Shown here one piece after another: positions 9,433 to 17,587 of a DNA stretch of 64,000 nucleotides. The notes beneath the pieces were generated by a model. The model saw only the letters and a program-made list of their open reading frames with translations. It did not search any database and had not been told where the DNA came from. Positions within the stretch are counted from its first letter, which is position 1, and every line of letters starts with the position of its first letter. The position numbers and the translations under genes were made by a program. The DNA lies in the NCBI GenBank assembly GCA_016181305.1, contig JACOZN010000002.1, positions 1 to 64,000 on the forward strand. The letters run 5' to 3'. The DNA is from Candidatus Woesearchaeota archaeon. GTDB taxonomy: Archaea > Nanobdellota > Nanobdellia > Woesearchaeales > GW2011-AR4.

Positions 9433-10677
9433 ATGGCTTTGACTTATTTCAACCTGGAAAAAGAGCATGTTATTAACCATTACAGGTTCAAGCCTTTAAA
9501 AGATGGATTCCTGCTGACGAATGACTTTGGGTTCTGGGTTTATCTGAGCAAGGAAGAATTTGATTTAATAATGCACGGCAAAATTGAGCAGAATCAGGCA
9601 TTGTTTTCCTTGCTGAAAGAAAAGGGGTTTGTCTTAACCCAGGATAATGCTGATGATCTTGTCAATGGCTTCAGGCAGCGCTCAAGGCATTTATTCAGGG
9701 GAACTTACAATCATGTCATTTCTTTGGATGGTGAAAATTTTGATGAAGTAAATGTAAAAAAGATTGCAGATTTTATAGTGCAGAGCCCGTCAAGAGAACT
9801 AATTGTGAAATTTAAAGGCAAGCTTCCGGAGAGTTTTGAGGCAATAGGCAGATTTGCTGAAGAATTCAAAAAAACAGGCAAATCTGTGCAATTCAGCATT
9901 GAGTTGGGACTAGAAAGTATTAGCTACGAGCTTGTTGAATTTTTGATAAGCAATAAATTTGATGTTTGGATTGCCTTGAATGACGTAAAAATTCCTGAAA
10001 ATACATTTGAATTGATTAAGCAGCTGCAGAGGAGGCACAGGGTTAATTTTTACCTTGATGTTTCAGATAGTGTGTTAGGCAAAGAGCAGGATATTGTGGA
10101 TTTTTTTGCTGAAAATAACTTCAGGTCTTTTTTTGCAAGAAAGGCAAAAGACGTAAATAAGGATGATTTTATGGATTTCTGGAAAAAAACAATTGATTAC
10201 GCTTATGACTTAAACAGGAAAAACCAAAGGATTGTATTCAATGAGCGCCTTGCTTCCATCCTGCTAAATAATATCACAAGCCCAACTGATGTTTTTTACC
10301 CGGAGCTTAGCAATTTTTGCACCGGCGCGGTTGTAAGCGAACTGGGCTATACATTAGACGGCGATATTTTCGCAAACGAGGAGTCAATCGGGATTGAGCT
10401 GTTTAAAATAGGCGATGCAAGCCAAAGCTATGATGAAGTTGTTTCGGGCGAAGAGGCGTTGTCTTTGATAAGCTCTTCCATAAATTCAAGCCCGTTTATG
10501 GAAATGAGCGTTTTCAAGCCTTATATGGGGAATTGTCCGGTGTGCAATTACATGGAGAACGGCAACATAATTCCAAAGTATTCAAGCGAGAGGAATTATA
10601 TTTTGAGCAGGATGCTGGATTATTTGTTTGAGAAGGTTTTGCTTGAGGGTGTAAGGTATAAATTATCGTTTTATTGA
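9433..10677 (+). CDS. HxsB-like radical-SAM homologue lacking the CxxxCxxC cluster motif
   Basis: N-terminal NHYRFKPLKDGFLLTNDFGFWVYLSKEEF; DFIVQSPSRELIVKFKGKLPESFEAI at the expected GGEP position; C-terminal NFCTGAVVSELGYTLDGDIFANEES and CPVCNY. No CxxxCxxC. Confidence 0.6.
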   Translation: MALTYFNLEKEHVINHYRFKPLKDGFLLTNDFGFWVYLSKEEFDLIMHGKIEQNQALFSLLKEKGFVLTQDNADDLVNGFRQRSRHLFRGTYNHVISLDGENFDEVNVKKIADFIVQSPSRELIVKFKGKLPESFEAIGRFAEEFKKTGKSVQFSIELGLESISYELVEFLISNKFDVWIALNDVKIPENTFELIKQLQRRHRVNFYLDVSDSVLGKEQDIVDFFAENNFRSFFARKAKDVNKDDFMDFWKKTIDYAYDLNRKNQRIVFNERLASILLNNITSPTDVFYPELSNFCTGAVVSELGYTLDGDIFANEESIGIELFKIGDASQSYDEVVSGEEALSLISSSINSSPFMEMSVFKPYMGNCPVCNYMENGNIIPKYSSERNYILSRMLDYLFEKVLLEGVRYKLSFY

Positions 10678-11154
10678 GTTTATAGCTTCTATAAACCTTC
10701 GGTATACATTAGTTGAAATGTAAAAACCTTCAGCAATCATATCCTCTAGGGCATCTATAGCTTCTTCCTTTTCAATAAATTTCCTTATACAAGCGAGGTA
10801 AATAACAAAGAGAGTGCCATGTGATTCCACATTCAACAGAGAAGCATATTTTTTGGCTGAATCGTCATCAATTAAAAGCATTGACTTATGCTTTGCAGCC
10901 AAGGAAATTGCATCTCTTTCTCCAAGATTCAGGACGTTTGTTTTAATTGCTGGGGAATCTTCTACTTCTTCGACAACAGCCCATCCTTCTTTGATTGCCT
11001 TTTCAAGGGCAATTACCTCGGTGCTGTTCCTTTTTTGGGTCACTTCCTCGTACACGCTTTTTGGAATAACAGCTTTTTGAAAGCATTTCTTAAGAAGACT
11101 GAGCAAGCCCTCTTTGGCAAGCATTATCAAGGGCGAAGAATCGCAAACAATCAT
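10663..11154 (-). CDS. DUF3368-type PIN-like toxin
   Basis: MIVCDSSPLIMLAKEGLLSLLKK...LGERDAISLAAKHKSMLLIDDDSAKKYA; paired with UPF0175-type gene. Confidence 0.82.
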   Translation of the reverse strand: MIVCDSSPLIMLAKEGLLSLLKKCFQKAVIPKSVYEEVTQKRNSTEVIALEKAIKEGWAVVEEVEDSPAIKTNVLNLGERDAISLAAKHKSMLLIDDDSAKKYASLLNVESHGTLFVIYLACIRKFIEKEEAIDALEDMIAEGFYISTNVYRRFIEAINSIKR

Positions 11155-11468
11155 TTTGCCTTTAAAGCTGATTTTAAATCCCTTTCCAAAGACTCAACCG
11201 AGTAGTTTATTGTAATCTTTCTTTCAGCAGCCTTCACCATAAAATCGGCTAAAGGCATTTTAGCAAGTTCAGCAGCCCTTCCCAAAGAAACCTTTCTTTT
11301 CGAGTACTTTTCCAAAGCAAGCTCCATAAGCTTTTCCTTCACGGCATTTGAAAGCATCTCCCTTATTACCTTGGACTTATCAGTATTCTCCTCCTTCGCT
11401 ACGTAATCTATATCCTTTAATATAGTTTCCGGCACTCTTGCAGCAATATTCCCATACATATCAATCAC
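11151..11468 (-). CDS. UPF0175-type antitoxin
   Basis: EKYSKRKVSLGRAAELAKMPLADFMVKAAERKITINYS; overlaps toxin by 4 nt. Confidence 0.8.
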   Translation of the reverse strand: MIDMYGNIAARVPETILKDIDYVAKEENTDKSKVIREMLSNAVKEKLMELALEKYSKRKVSLGRAAELAKMPLADFMVKAAERKITINYSVESLERDLKSALKAK

Positions 11469-11536
11469 TTTGTTTACAATTCATCACTCTTGCAGCAATA
11501 TTCCCATACATATCAATCACTTTGTTTACAATTCAT
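11433..11536. repeat. Perfect 52-bp tandem duplication across the antitoxin start
   Basis: CACTCTTGCAGCAATATTCCCATACATATCAATCACTTTGTTTACAATTCAT at 11433-11484 and again at 11485-11536. Confidence 0.95.
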
Positions 11537-11827
11537 CATAAATGTAAACTTATATAAAAAGGTTTTGGTTTTTCACGTATTCATCACTCCCATATAGTAA
11601 AAATAGAAAGGTTTATAAAGGATAAAATAGAACAAAAGTTTGAAATGGGCAACATCATTGGAAAATCCACAAGCGAAAGAACTGCTGTTTTGACTGAAAT
11701 GCTTGACTGTTTGTTTGAGGGGATTTTGTTTGGGTATGGGTTTTTGGGAGGTAAGCTCTTCAGTAAAAGCGAAAGGTTTAAATAGTGTAATAGTTACTAG
11801 TTAGTAGTTAAAAATACCTATTGTAAA

Positions 11828-12628
11828 ATGAAACACCAACTGGAAGAAACAATAAGCCAAAAAGAAGGTGAAGCAGCTGAAAGCCCTAGAGTTGTGGTGA
11901 ATAGTGACGGAAGCGTATTTGAAAGAGAAAGCCAAGATATTGCAAAACAGGTTGAGGAAGCAGACAAGATTGTATCTGATTACTTGGATATGCGTTTTGA
12001 TGGTGCTTACAGGATTGACATAAGCAGGCAGCACAGGACTTCAATGGCGCTGTTGCATGTCTATAAAGGCAACAGGGGCAGAATGGACTTCCCGACAATA
12101 AGCGTTAGGAAGGGCAATGCGGCTGTGATTCATGAAACAACGCATGTGATAGCGCCCAACTACAACAGGTTTCTGGCAGAGGGCTTGGCGGTTTATATTC
12201 AGGATAAATTCTCCCAACAAAGCGTGCCGCCGACTTTCGGCCAAGATTTGCATGGCGGAGCGTCTGAGAGCGAGCTTAAGCTGGAAGACTTAATAAAAGA
12301 AACAAGGGATTATTACTATTACTGGAGCAGGAGAATGTCCCAGTCTCAAGAGCGAAGAAATGCCTATTTGCACGCAGGCTCTTTTGTAAAATTCTTGATA
12401 GAAAATAAAGCGTATGGCGCTGATGAAAAATCAAGGCTGGAGCGATTTAAAAAGCTGTACGCGCTGGCTGACAATGGAGAAGGGAGAATGTTTGATATTG
12501 CTTATGGAAAACCGCTGCCAGAAATGGAAAAGGAGTGGCGTTCGTATATTTCAGGGCAAAAACAAAGGAGTGAAATGCTTGAGCCTATGCTTGCCATTAA
12601 CCAAAAACCAGTTTCAGCAAGGCTATAG
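11828..12628 (+). CDS. HExxH zinc metallopeptidase-like protein (gluzincin-like)
   Basis: AVIHETTHVIAPNYNRFLAEGLAVYIQDKF (HExxH plus downstream E); VPPTFGQDLHG motif. Confidence 0.75.
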   Translation: MKHQLEETISQKEGEAAESPRVVVNSDGSVFERESQDIAKQVEEADKIVSDYLDMRFDGAYRIDISRQHRTSMALLHVYKGNRGRMDFPTISVRKGNAAVIHETTHVIAPNYNRFLAEGLAVYIQDKFSQQSVPPTFGQDLHGGASESELKLEDLIKETRDYYYYWSRRMSQSQERRNAYLHAGSFVKFLIENKAYGADEKSRLERFKKLYALADNGEGRMFDIAYGKPLPEMEKEWRSYISGQKQRSEMLEPMLAINQKPVSARL

Positions 12629-12681
12629 AATTGCACAAAATAAAAAAGCTTATAAATATGTTCTGTAATTAAGTCTTTATA

Positions 12682-12999
12682 ATGTTATTTCCGCAAATAA
12701 AAAAGAGGCTGAAAAGCTTTATTCTTGAGGAAGAAGGCAAGATTTCAAAACATTCTGTTCTAAAGATTGGCTCTGTGCTTTTGGCGTCAGGTTTAGGCGC
12801 AATCGGGCATGTTTCTGCTGGGTGCGGTTGCAGTTGTGGTTGCGGTTGCAGTTGTGGTTGCGGATGCAGTTGCGGGTGTGCGTGTGCTGGGTGTGCCAGC
12901 GGAGGTGCGGCGGGCGGTGCGGCAGGTGCCTCTGGTACAAGTGGTACTACAAGTTGTGGTAGTTGTGGTGGCTGTGGTGGAGGCGGCGGCACATGTTAA
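12682..12999 (+). CDS. Cys/Gly-repeat peptide with Cys-free leader (RiPP-precursor-like)
   Basis: 105 aa; leader MLFPQIKKRLKSFILEEEGKISKHSVLKIGSVLLASGLGAIGHVSAG with no Cys, then CGCSCGCGCSCGCGCSCGCACAGC... with 16 Cys. Confidence 0.7.
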   Translation: MLFPQIKKRLKSFILEEEGKISKHSVLKIGSVLLASGLGAIGHVSAGCGCSCGCGCSCGCGCSCGCACAGCASGGAAGGAAGASGTSGTTSCGSCGGCGGGGGTC

Positions 13000-13102
13000 C
13001 AAAGGTTTATTGATAGATAATTAAACTAATTGCTTATAATTTCATCACTTCTATATAGTAAAAATAGAAAGATTTATAAATGGCTTTTAATAAGCAAAAA
13101 GT

Positions 13103-14632
13103 ATGGAAAAGCAAGCTAATCTTGACTTACTAGTTAAAAGTATAGATAAAGGAATAAGCAGAAGAACTGTTTTGTTAAAGGGTGTAGGTGGATTAGTTAG
13201 TCTTTTTGGATTATCTCAAATAGCTGCTACTTGTGCAAATTTTGCAAACCCAAGTAGCATAGCAACAACAGAACATTTCAGGGTTTATGGCGGAACTAAA
13301 GAGTATGCTGAAGAAGCTGAAAAATCACTGGAAGACCTTACTGGTTTCTTGGGGCAGCCTTATTATGGCATTATAAACATTCAAGTTACAGGCGGCGGAC
13401 GATATCGTACAGCTTATACAGAAGCAGGTATACCACCAACAATCTATTTTGCAAACTACAAAATCTCTAGCGGAGAGGATGCAAAGGTACATGAAATAAC
13501 CCATGCTATTGTGCAAAGCACTGAACCGTGGAATGAAGGGCTTGCAACTGTGACACAGCAAGTTTTGCGTCCTCGTGAAAGAGTTCCGCCCACATATGGA
13601 GCCGATTTACATCTCTCAGTCCCTTCAAAAGGTTTACCAACCGATATGGAATTAGTGCCTGGCGGTGGATTTGAACAGCTTCTACTTCGCGGCTCATTTG
13701 TCGGGTATTTGATAGAAAAATATGGAATTGAAAGATTGATGGATTTTAACAGCATGATTTATTACACACCAGAAAGAGGGCAAGTAGGCTTGCCGAAAAG
13801 AGAGCTGATAGTCTACAATAAATCTTATGACGAACTTCTTAATGAATGGGTTGGAGCAGTCCAAAAAAATCCAAAAAGGACGCCATTACAAATAAATTTT
13901 AAACCACAAAAGAGGATTCATAATGAAGAAATTCAAAAAAAATTTGGAGGAAAAATTGTTGTGATTGAAAGCGAAAATATAAGCAAAAGCGGTTTAAGGG
14001 AAATAGAAAGAGACGGGGCGGAAGCTTATAATTTTTTATCGACATTTTTCGGGATTCAACCAAGATTAATAAATGGGGCGAAAATTAGAATTGATGCAAC
14101 TCGCGATGAAGCACACTACCAATATGATGGTAAAAATTATAACATAATCCAGCCATACGCTCGTGCAGTAAGTAACCGTTATTCTCTAATTAGCTTAATG
14201 GCTTTGCCTTTTATAGGACCTAAACGAGCGGTTCAAATTTTGCCTAGACAAGCAACAGCTATTTACTTAGAAGCATTGCATCCAACACTTGGAGGCTTAA
14301 AAAATCGTGCACCTCCCCATTATGGTGTGGACATTGATAAGTTGGTTAAAGCACATATCGCGGATTTAATGCCACTAAGGAAACTGCAATTTCCATTTCC
14401 AGAGAGTGATTTTAAAGGTGAAGAATATAAAGCACATATATTACCATTTGCGCAAGCCGGCTCTTTTGCAAAATACGTTGTTAACCAATACACTAAAGGA
14501 GATGCCAAAAAAGGTGTTGAAATGCTTCTAAAGGCAGCAGAAGGCAACTCATACGAGTCTGTATTCGGAGCATCGCTTGATGTGATGGAAAGAGGATGGT
14601 TGCAAAGCTTGAGAACGAGAGACTTCCGATAA
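13103..14632 (+). CDS. Tat-like exported two-domain metallopeptidase (first domain HEITH, second degenerate)
   Basis: SRRTVLLKGVGGLVSLFGLSQIAA; KVHEITHAIVQSTEPWNEGLATV; VPPTYGADLH and APPHYGVDID repeated in both halves. Confidence 0.75.
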   Translation: MEKQANLDLLVKSIDKGISRRTVLLKGVGGLVSLFGLSQIAATCANFANPSSIATTEHFRVYGGTKEYAEEAEKSLEDLTGFLGQPYYGIINIQVTGGGRYRTAYTEAGIPPTIYFANYKISSGEDAKVHEITHAIVQSTEPWNEGLATVTQQVLRPRERVPPTYGADLHLSVPSKGLPTDMELVPGGGFEQLLLRGSFVGYLIEKYGIERLMDFNSMIYYTPERGQVGLPKRELIVYNKSYDELLNEWVGAVQKNPKRTPLQINFKPQKRIHNEEIQKKFGGKIVVIESENISKSGLREIERDGAEAYNFLSTFFGIQPRLINGAKIRIDATRDEAHYQYDGKNYNIIQPYARAVSNRYSLISLMALPFIGPKRAVQILPRQATAIYLEALHPTLGGLKNRAPPHYGVDIDKLVKAHIADLMPLRKLQFPFPESDFKGEEYKAHILPFAQAGSFAKYVVNQYTKGDAKKGVEMLLKAAEGNSYESVFGASLDVMERGWLQSLRTRDFR

Positions 14633-14665
14633 ATTTAAATATATTAAACTTAATTTAAAATAAAT

Positions 14666-15826
14666 ATGAAAAAGAGGGTGAATATTCTTATAGCAGTTCT
14701 AGCAATAGCAGTTGTTATCCTTTTAGTCTTGCTTTATCAGGAAAAAATAAAGCCTGAAAAGGAAATTAAAACATATAAAATTGGCTTTGTTGGCGACCTT
14801 GATGGGGGCATGGCAAAATCCGCCTTGGTTGGAGCACAAATAGCAATTGAGGAATTAAACTCAAAAGCAGAGGTAACAGGCAACAAATATGAGTTGAAAG
14901 TTTATAATACAAATGGGCAAAAGGGATTAGCTAAAAACTATTTTGACAAGCTCACTAATGAAGACAAGGCAATTGCCATAATCTCTGCAGCCAATGCTAC
15001 ACAAAGTGCCGGAACACTAAAAGTGCCAGCCGTGTTTATGGGCGGGACTATACTAAAGCCCGGTGAAAGGGAGATATTCTACTGGGGCATAAAATTCCAG
15101 CATATACTTTATGATGAAGTGTTTTATGGAATTCAAAATATTAAAAGCCAAGCTGACATTAAAAATGCCGTCCTAGTAATGGACAAGACTAAAAACACAA
15201 ATGGCTACAACTCCCTTGTGGATGAAATACTGCCTTTGCACGGCATAACCTTGCTTGGCGCTTACACAATAGATGAAAATATGCAGGACTTGGCATTAAA
15301 AATAAAAGGCTTGAACCCGGACATGGTGATATTCAGCACAAATACTGAAAATGCAATAAAATTCCTGAAAGAGGCAAAAAACAGCCAATTGCAGCCAAAA
15401 ATATTCTTAGGCGGCTTTAATGTCAACATAAACATGCTGGCGGACAATCATGCCGAGTTGCCTGAAATTGTACATGTGCAAAATCTTTTAATTTCCATTA
15501 ACAGGGACTCTGCAAAGAATAGCGGACCTTTTGCATTATTTGACAGGAAAATTGCAGAAAGAACATCAAATGGCACAACAAATGCTGTGCACTTGAATGC
15601 ATACGATGCTGTAAACATGATTGGCTCATTGGCTGGGGAAAAATTATTAAATGCAGGCAACATAGAAAAACAGCGAGAAGAGCTTGCCAAGGCTGTATGG
15701 GAAATTAAAAACTATAAAGCTACAAGAGGCACAGTGTTTGCTGACGGCAAAACAGGCTATTTAAGAAGAGATTACAATAGAATAGCAGTGCTGACCAATG
15801 GAAATCTATCAATATTATCGCCATAA
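14666..15826 (+). CDS. Membrane-anchored periplasmic-binding-protein-like (LivK/type 1 PBP)
   Basis: N-terminal TM; YKIGFVGDLDGGMAKSALVGAQIAIEELN; NPDMVIFSTNTENAIKFLKEAK. Confidence 0.82.
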   Translation: MKKRVNILIAVLAIAVVILLVLLYQEKIKPEKEIKTYKIGFVGDLDGGMAKSALVGAQIAIEELNSKAEVTGNKYELKVYNTNGQKGLAKNYFDKLTNEDKAIAIISAANATQSAGTLKVPAVFMGGTILKPGEREIFYWGIKFQHILYDEVFYGIQNIKSQADIKNAVLVMDKTKNTNGYNSLVDEILPLHGITLLGAYTIDENMQDLALKIKGLNPDMVIFSTNTENAIKFLKEAKNSQLQPKIFLGGFNVNINMLADNHAELPEIVHVQNLLISINRDSAKNSGPFALFDRKIAERTSNGTTNAVHLNAYDAVNMIGSLAGEKLLNAGNIEKQREELAKAVWEIKNYKATRGTVFADGKTGYLRRDYNRIAVLTNGNLSILSP

Positions 15827-15843
15827 AACCAAATTTTTTTACG

Positions 15844-17544
15844 ATGCTTAACTACCTCCCAAAGCCAAAATCCTCATTCCTGCAGTGGCACATCACAGAG
15901 AGGTGCAACCTCAGGTGCAAGCACTGCTACCAGACTTCTTACGAGACTCCTGAAATGCCCCTGCCAAAGATGCTGAGCATAGTTGACGAGTATGTTGAAT
16001 TGCTTGACTTGTGGGGGATTGACGGAAGGATGCAGGTTACTGGCGGAGAGCCGTTTGTAAGGAAAGACATTTTTGATATTTTGGAAAAAATACATGAGAA
16101 CAGGCACAAGCTTAAGTTCAACATCATGAGCAATGGATTTTATATAACAAAAGACATAGCCAAGAGATTAAAGGATTTGCAAATAGACTTTTTTCAGATA
16201 AGCATTGAGGGAGAGGAGCATACAAACGACTACATAAGAGGGAAAGGAGCATATAAAAGAATAGTTGAGGGAGCAAAGATTCTCGTTGAGGAAGGCATTC
16301 ACACAAGCTTCTCATTTACAGCAACAAGCATAAACAGCAAGGAATATTTTAAAGTTCTTGAAATCGCAAAAAGCTTGGGTGTGAACTCCCTTTGGAGCGA
16401 CAGGCTGGTGCCGTGGGGAGCCGGAAAGCAAATTCAGGAGCAGATGCTCCAGCCTTTGGATGTCAAAGAGCATTATGAAAAAATAACCAAAATTTCAAAA
16501 GAACTGGAAAAGAATGGCTCAAAAACAAGGCTGAGCAGGAATAGAACCCTTTATTTTATGGCAGATCCTGAAAGGCAAGACCACCATCCATGGGCTAACC
16601 ACTGCGATGGGGTTGGAACAAGAGGAATGACTGTTCTCTGCGATGGGACGGTTTATCCCTGTAGAAGGCTTCCAATTAAGGTTGGCAATGTGATGCAGCA
16701 ATCATTGTTTGAGATTTGGTATGGGAATGAGTGGATGTGGAAACTAAGGGACAAGAACAACTACAAAAACGAGAAATGCGGCAGCTGCGAGCTTTTTGAA
16801 AGATGCGGCGGAGGGGCGCCCTGCATTGCTTATGGATATTCTGGAACGCCATTCGCAACCGATCCTCAGTGCTGGAAAGCCTTTGACAAAATACCTGAGG
16901 CAGAAGAGCTTGCAAAAGCGGCAATCATAGAAAGCGGCAAAGAGCCGGAATACTGGGAGCATGTTATTGTGCAGGACAAAAGCAAAGAATTAGGGGAGCA
17001 TTTCGAATTAAACAACGGCAGGATTTATTACTGCAATGGCTTGAAGGTTGAAGCAAAGGACATTGAAAAAGAGAATGACAATGCTGTTTATTTGAGCGTC
17101 ATTGACTTGGAAGACTTTGAAATTGATGCTTTCCTGAACAAAATCAAAAATAAAGCCATAAAAAAATTATTAATCTCAATTAAAAATCTGAACAATGCTG
17201 AGTCAATCAAAAACAAATCAAAAATCATAAATTTGCTTGCTTATTTAAAAAATAAAAATATAGACTTCAAGCTGACAATGCCTTTGCCCAGGGAGTGGTT
17301 CGGGTTTGATTATTACAAGGTGTCGAGGGCATTGAATGCCCCTGCCTCGTGGAAAGAAAGCATGGAATTGTTTTACATTGAAAATGGGCAGATTAAAATA
17401 AAAAATGTGGTAAATGTTGATGGTCCCAAATTAAAGTATATGCCGAGCAGGAGCCAGATTTATGAATACTTTAGTTACTTCTACAGCAGGCAAAACAGGT
17501 TAAACAAGCCGAAAGAGGAGCTTATTCAGGTAAAGGCTGTTTAA
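15844..17544 (+). CDS. Radical SAM/SPASM enzyme with extra C-terminal domain
   Basis: HITERCNLRCKHCYQ (CxxxCxxC), VTGGEPFVRKDIFDIL, SPASM cysteines CDGTVYPCRR...CGSCELFERCGGGAPC. Confidence 0.92.
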   Translation: MLNYLPKPKSSFLQWHITERCNLRCKHCYQTSYETPEMPLPKMLSIVDEYVELLDLWGIDGRMQVTGGEPFVRKDIFDILEKIHENRHKLKFNIMSNGFYITKDIAKRLKDLQIDFFQISIEGEEHTNDYIRGKGAYKRIVEGAKILVEEGIHTSFSFTATSINSKEYFKVLEIAKSLGVNSLWSDRLVPWGAGKQIQEQMLQPLDVKEHYEKITKISKELEKNGSKTRLSRNRTLYFMADPERQDHHPWANHCDGVGTRGMTVLCDGTVYPCRRLPIKVGNVMQQSLFEIWYGNEWMWKLRDKNNYKNEKCGSCELFERCGGGAPCIAYGYSGTPFATDPQCWKAFDKIPEAEELAKAAIIESGKEPEYWEHVIVQDKSKELGEHFELNNGRIYYCNGLKVEAKDIEKENDNAVYLSVIDLEDFEIDAFLNKIKNKAIKKLLISIKNLNNAESIKNKSKIINLLAYLKNKNIDFKLTMPLPREWFGFDYYKVSRALNAPASWKESMELFYIENGQIKIKNVVNVDGPKLKYMPSRSQIYEYFSYFYSRQNRLNKPKEELIQVKAV

Positions 17545-17587
17545 AACAAACAGAAAACCTAAAAAAGCACAGCAAATTACTTCTTTT

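Noticed and set aside
12669-12992. Antisense ORF rich in Pro/His (MPPPPPQPPQLPQ...)
   Set aside because: Pure complement of the Cys/Gly repeat gene; composition is an artefact of the GC-rich repeat.
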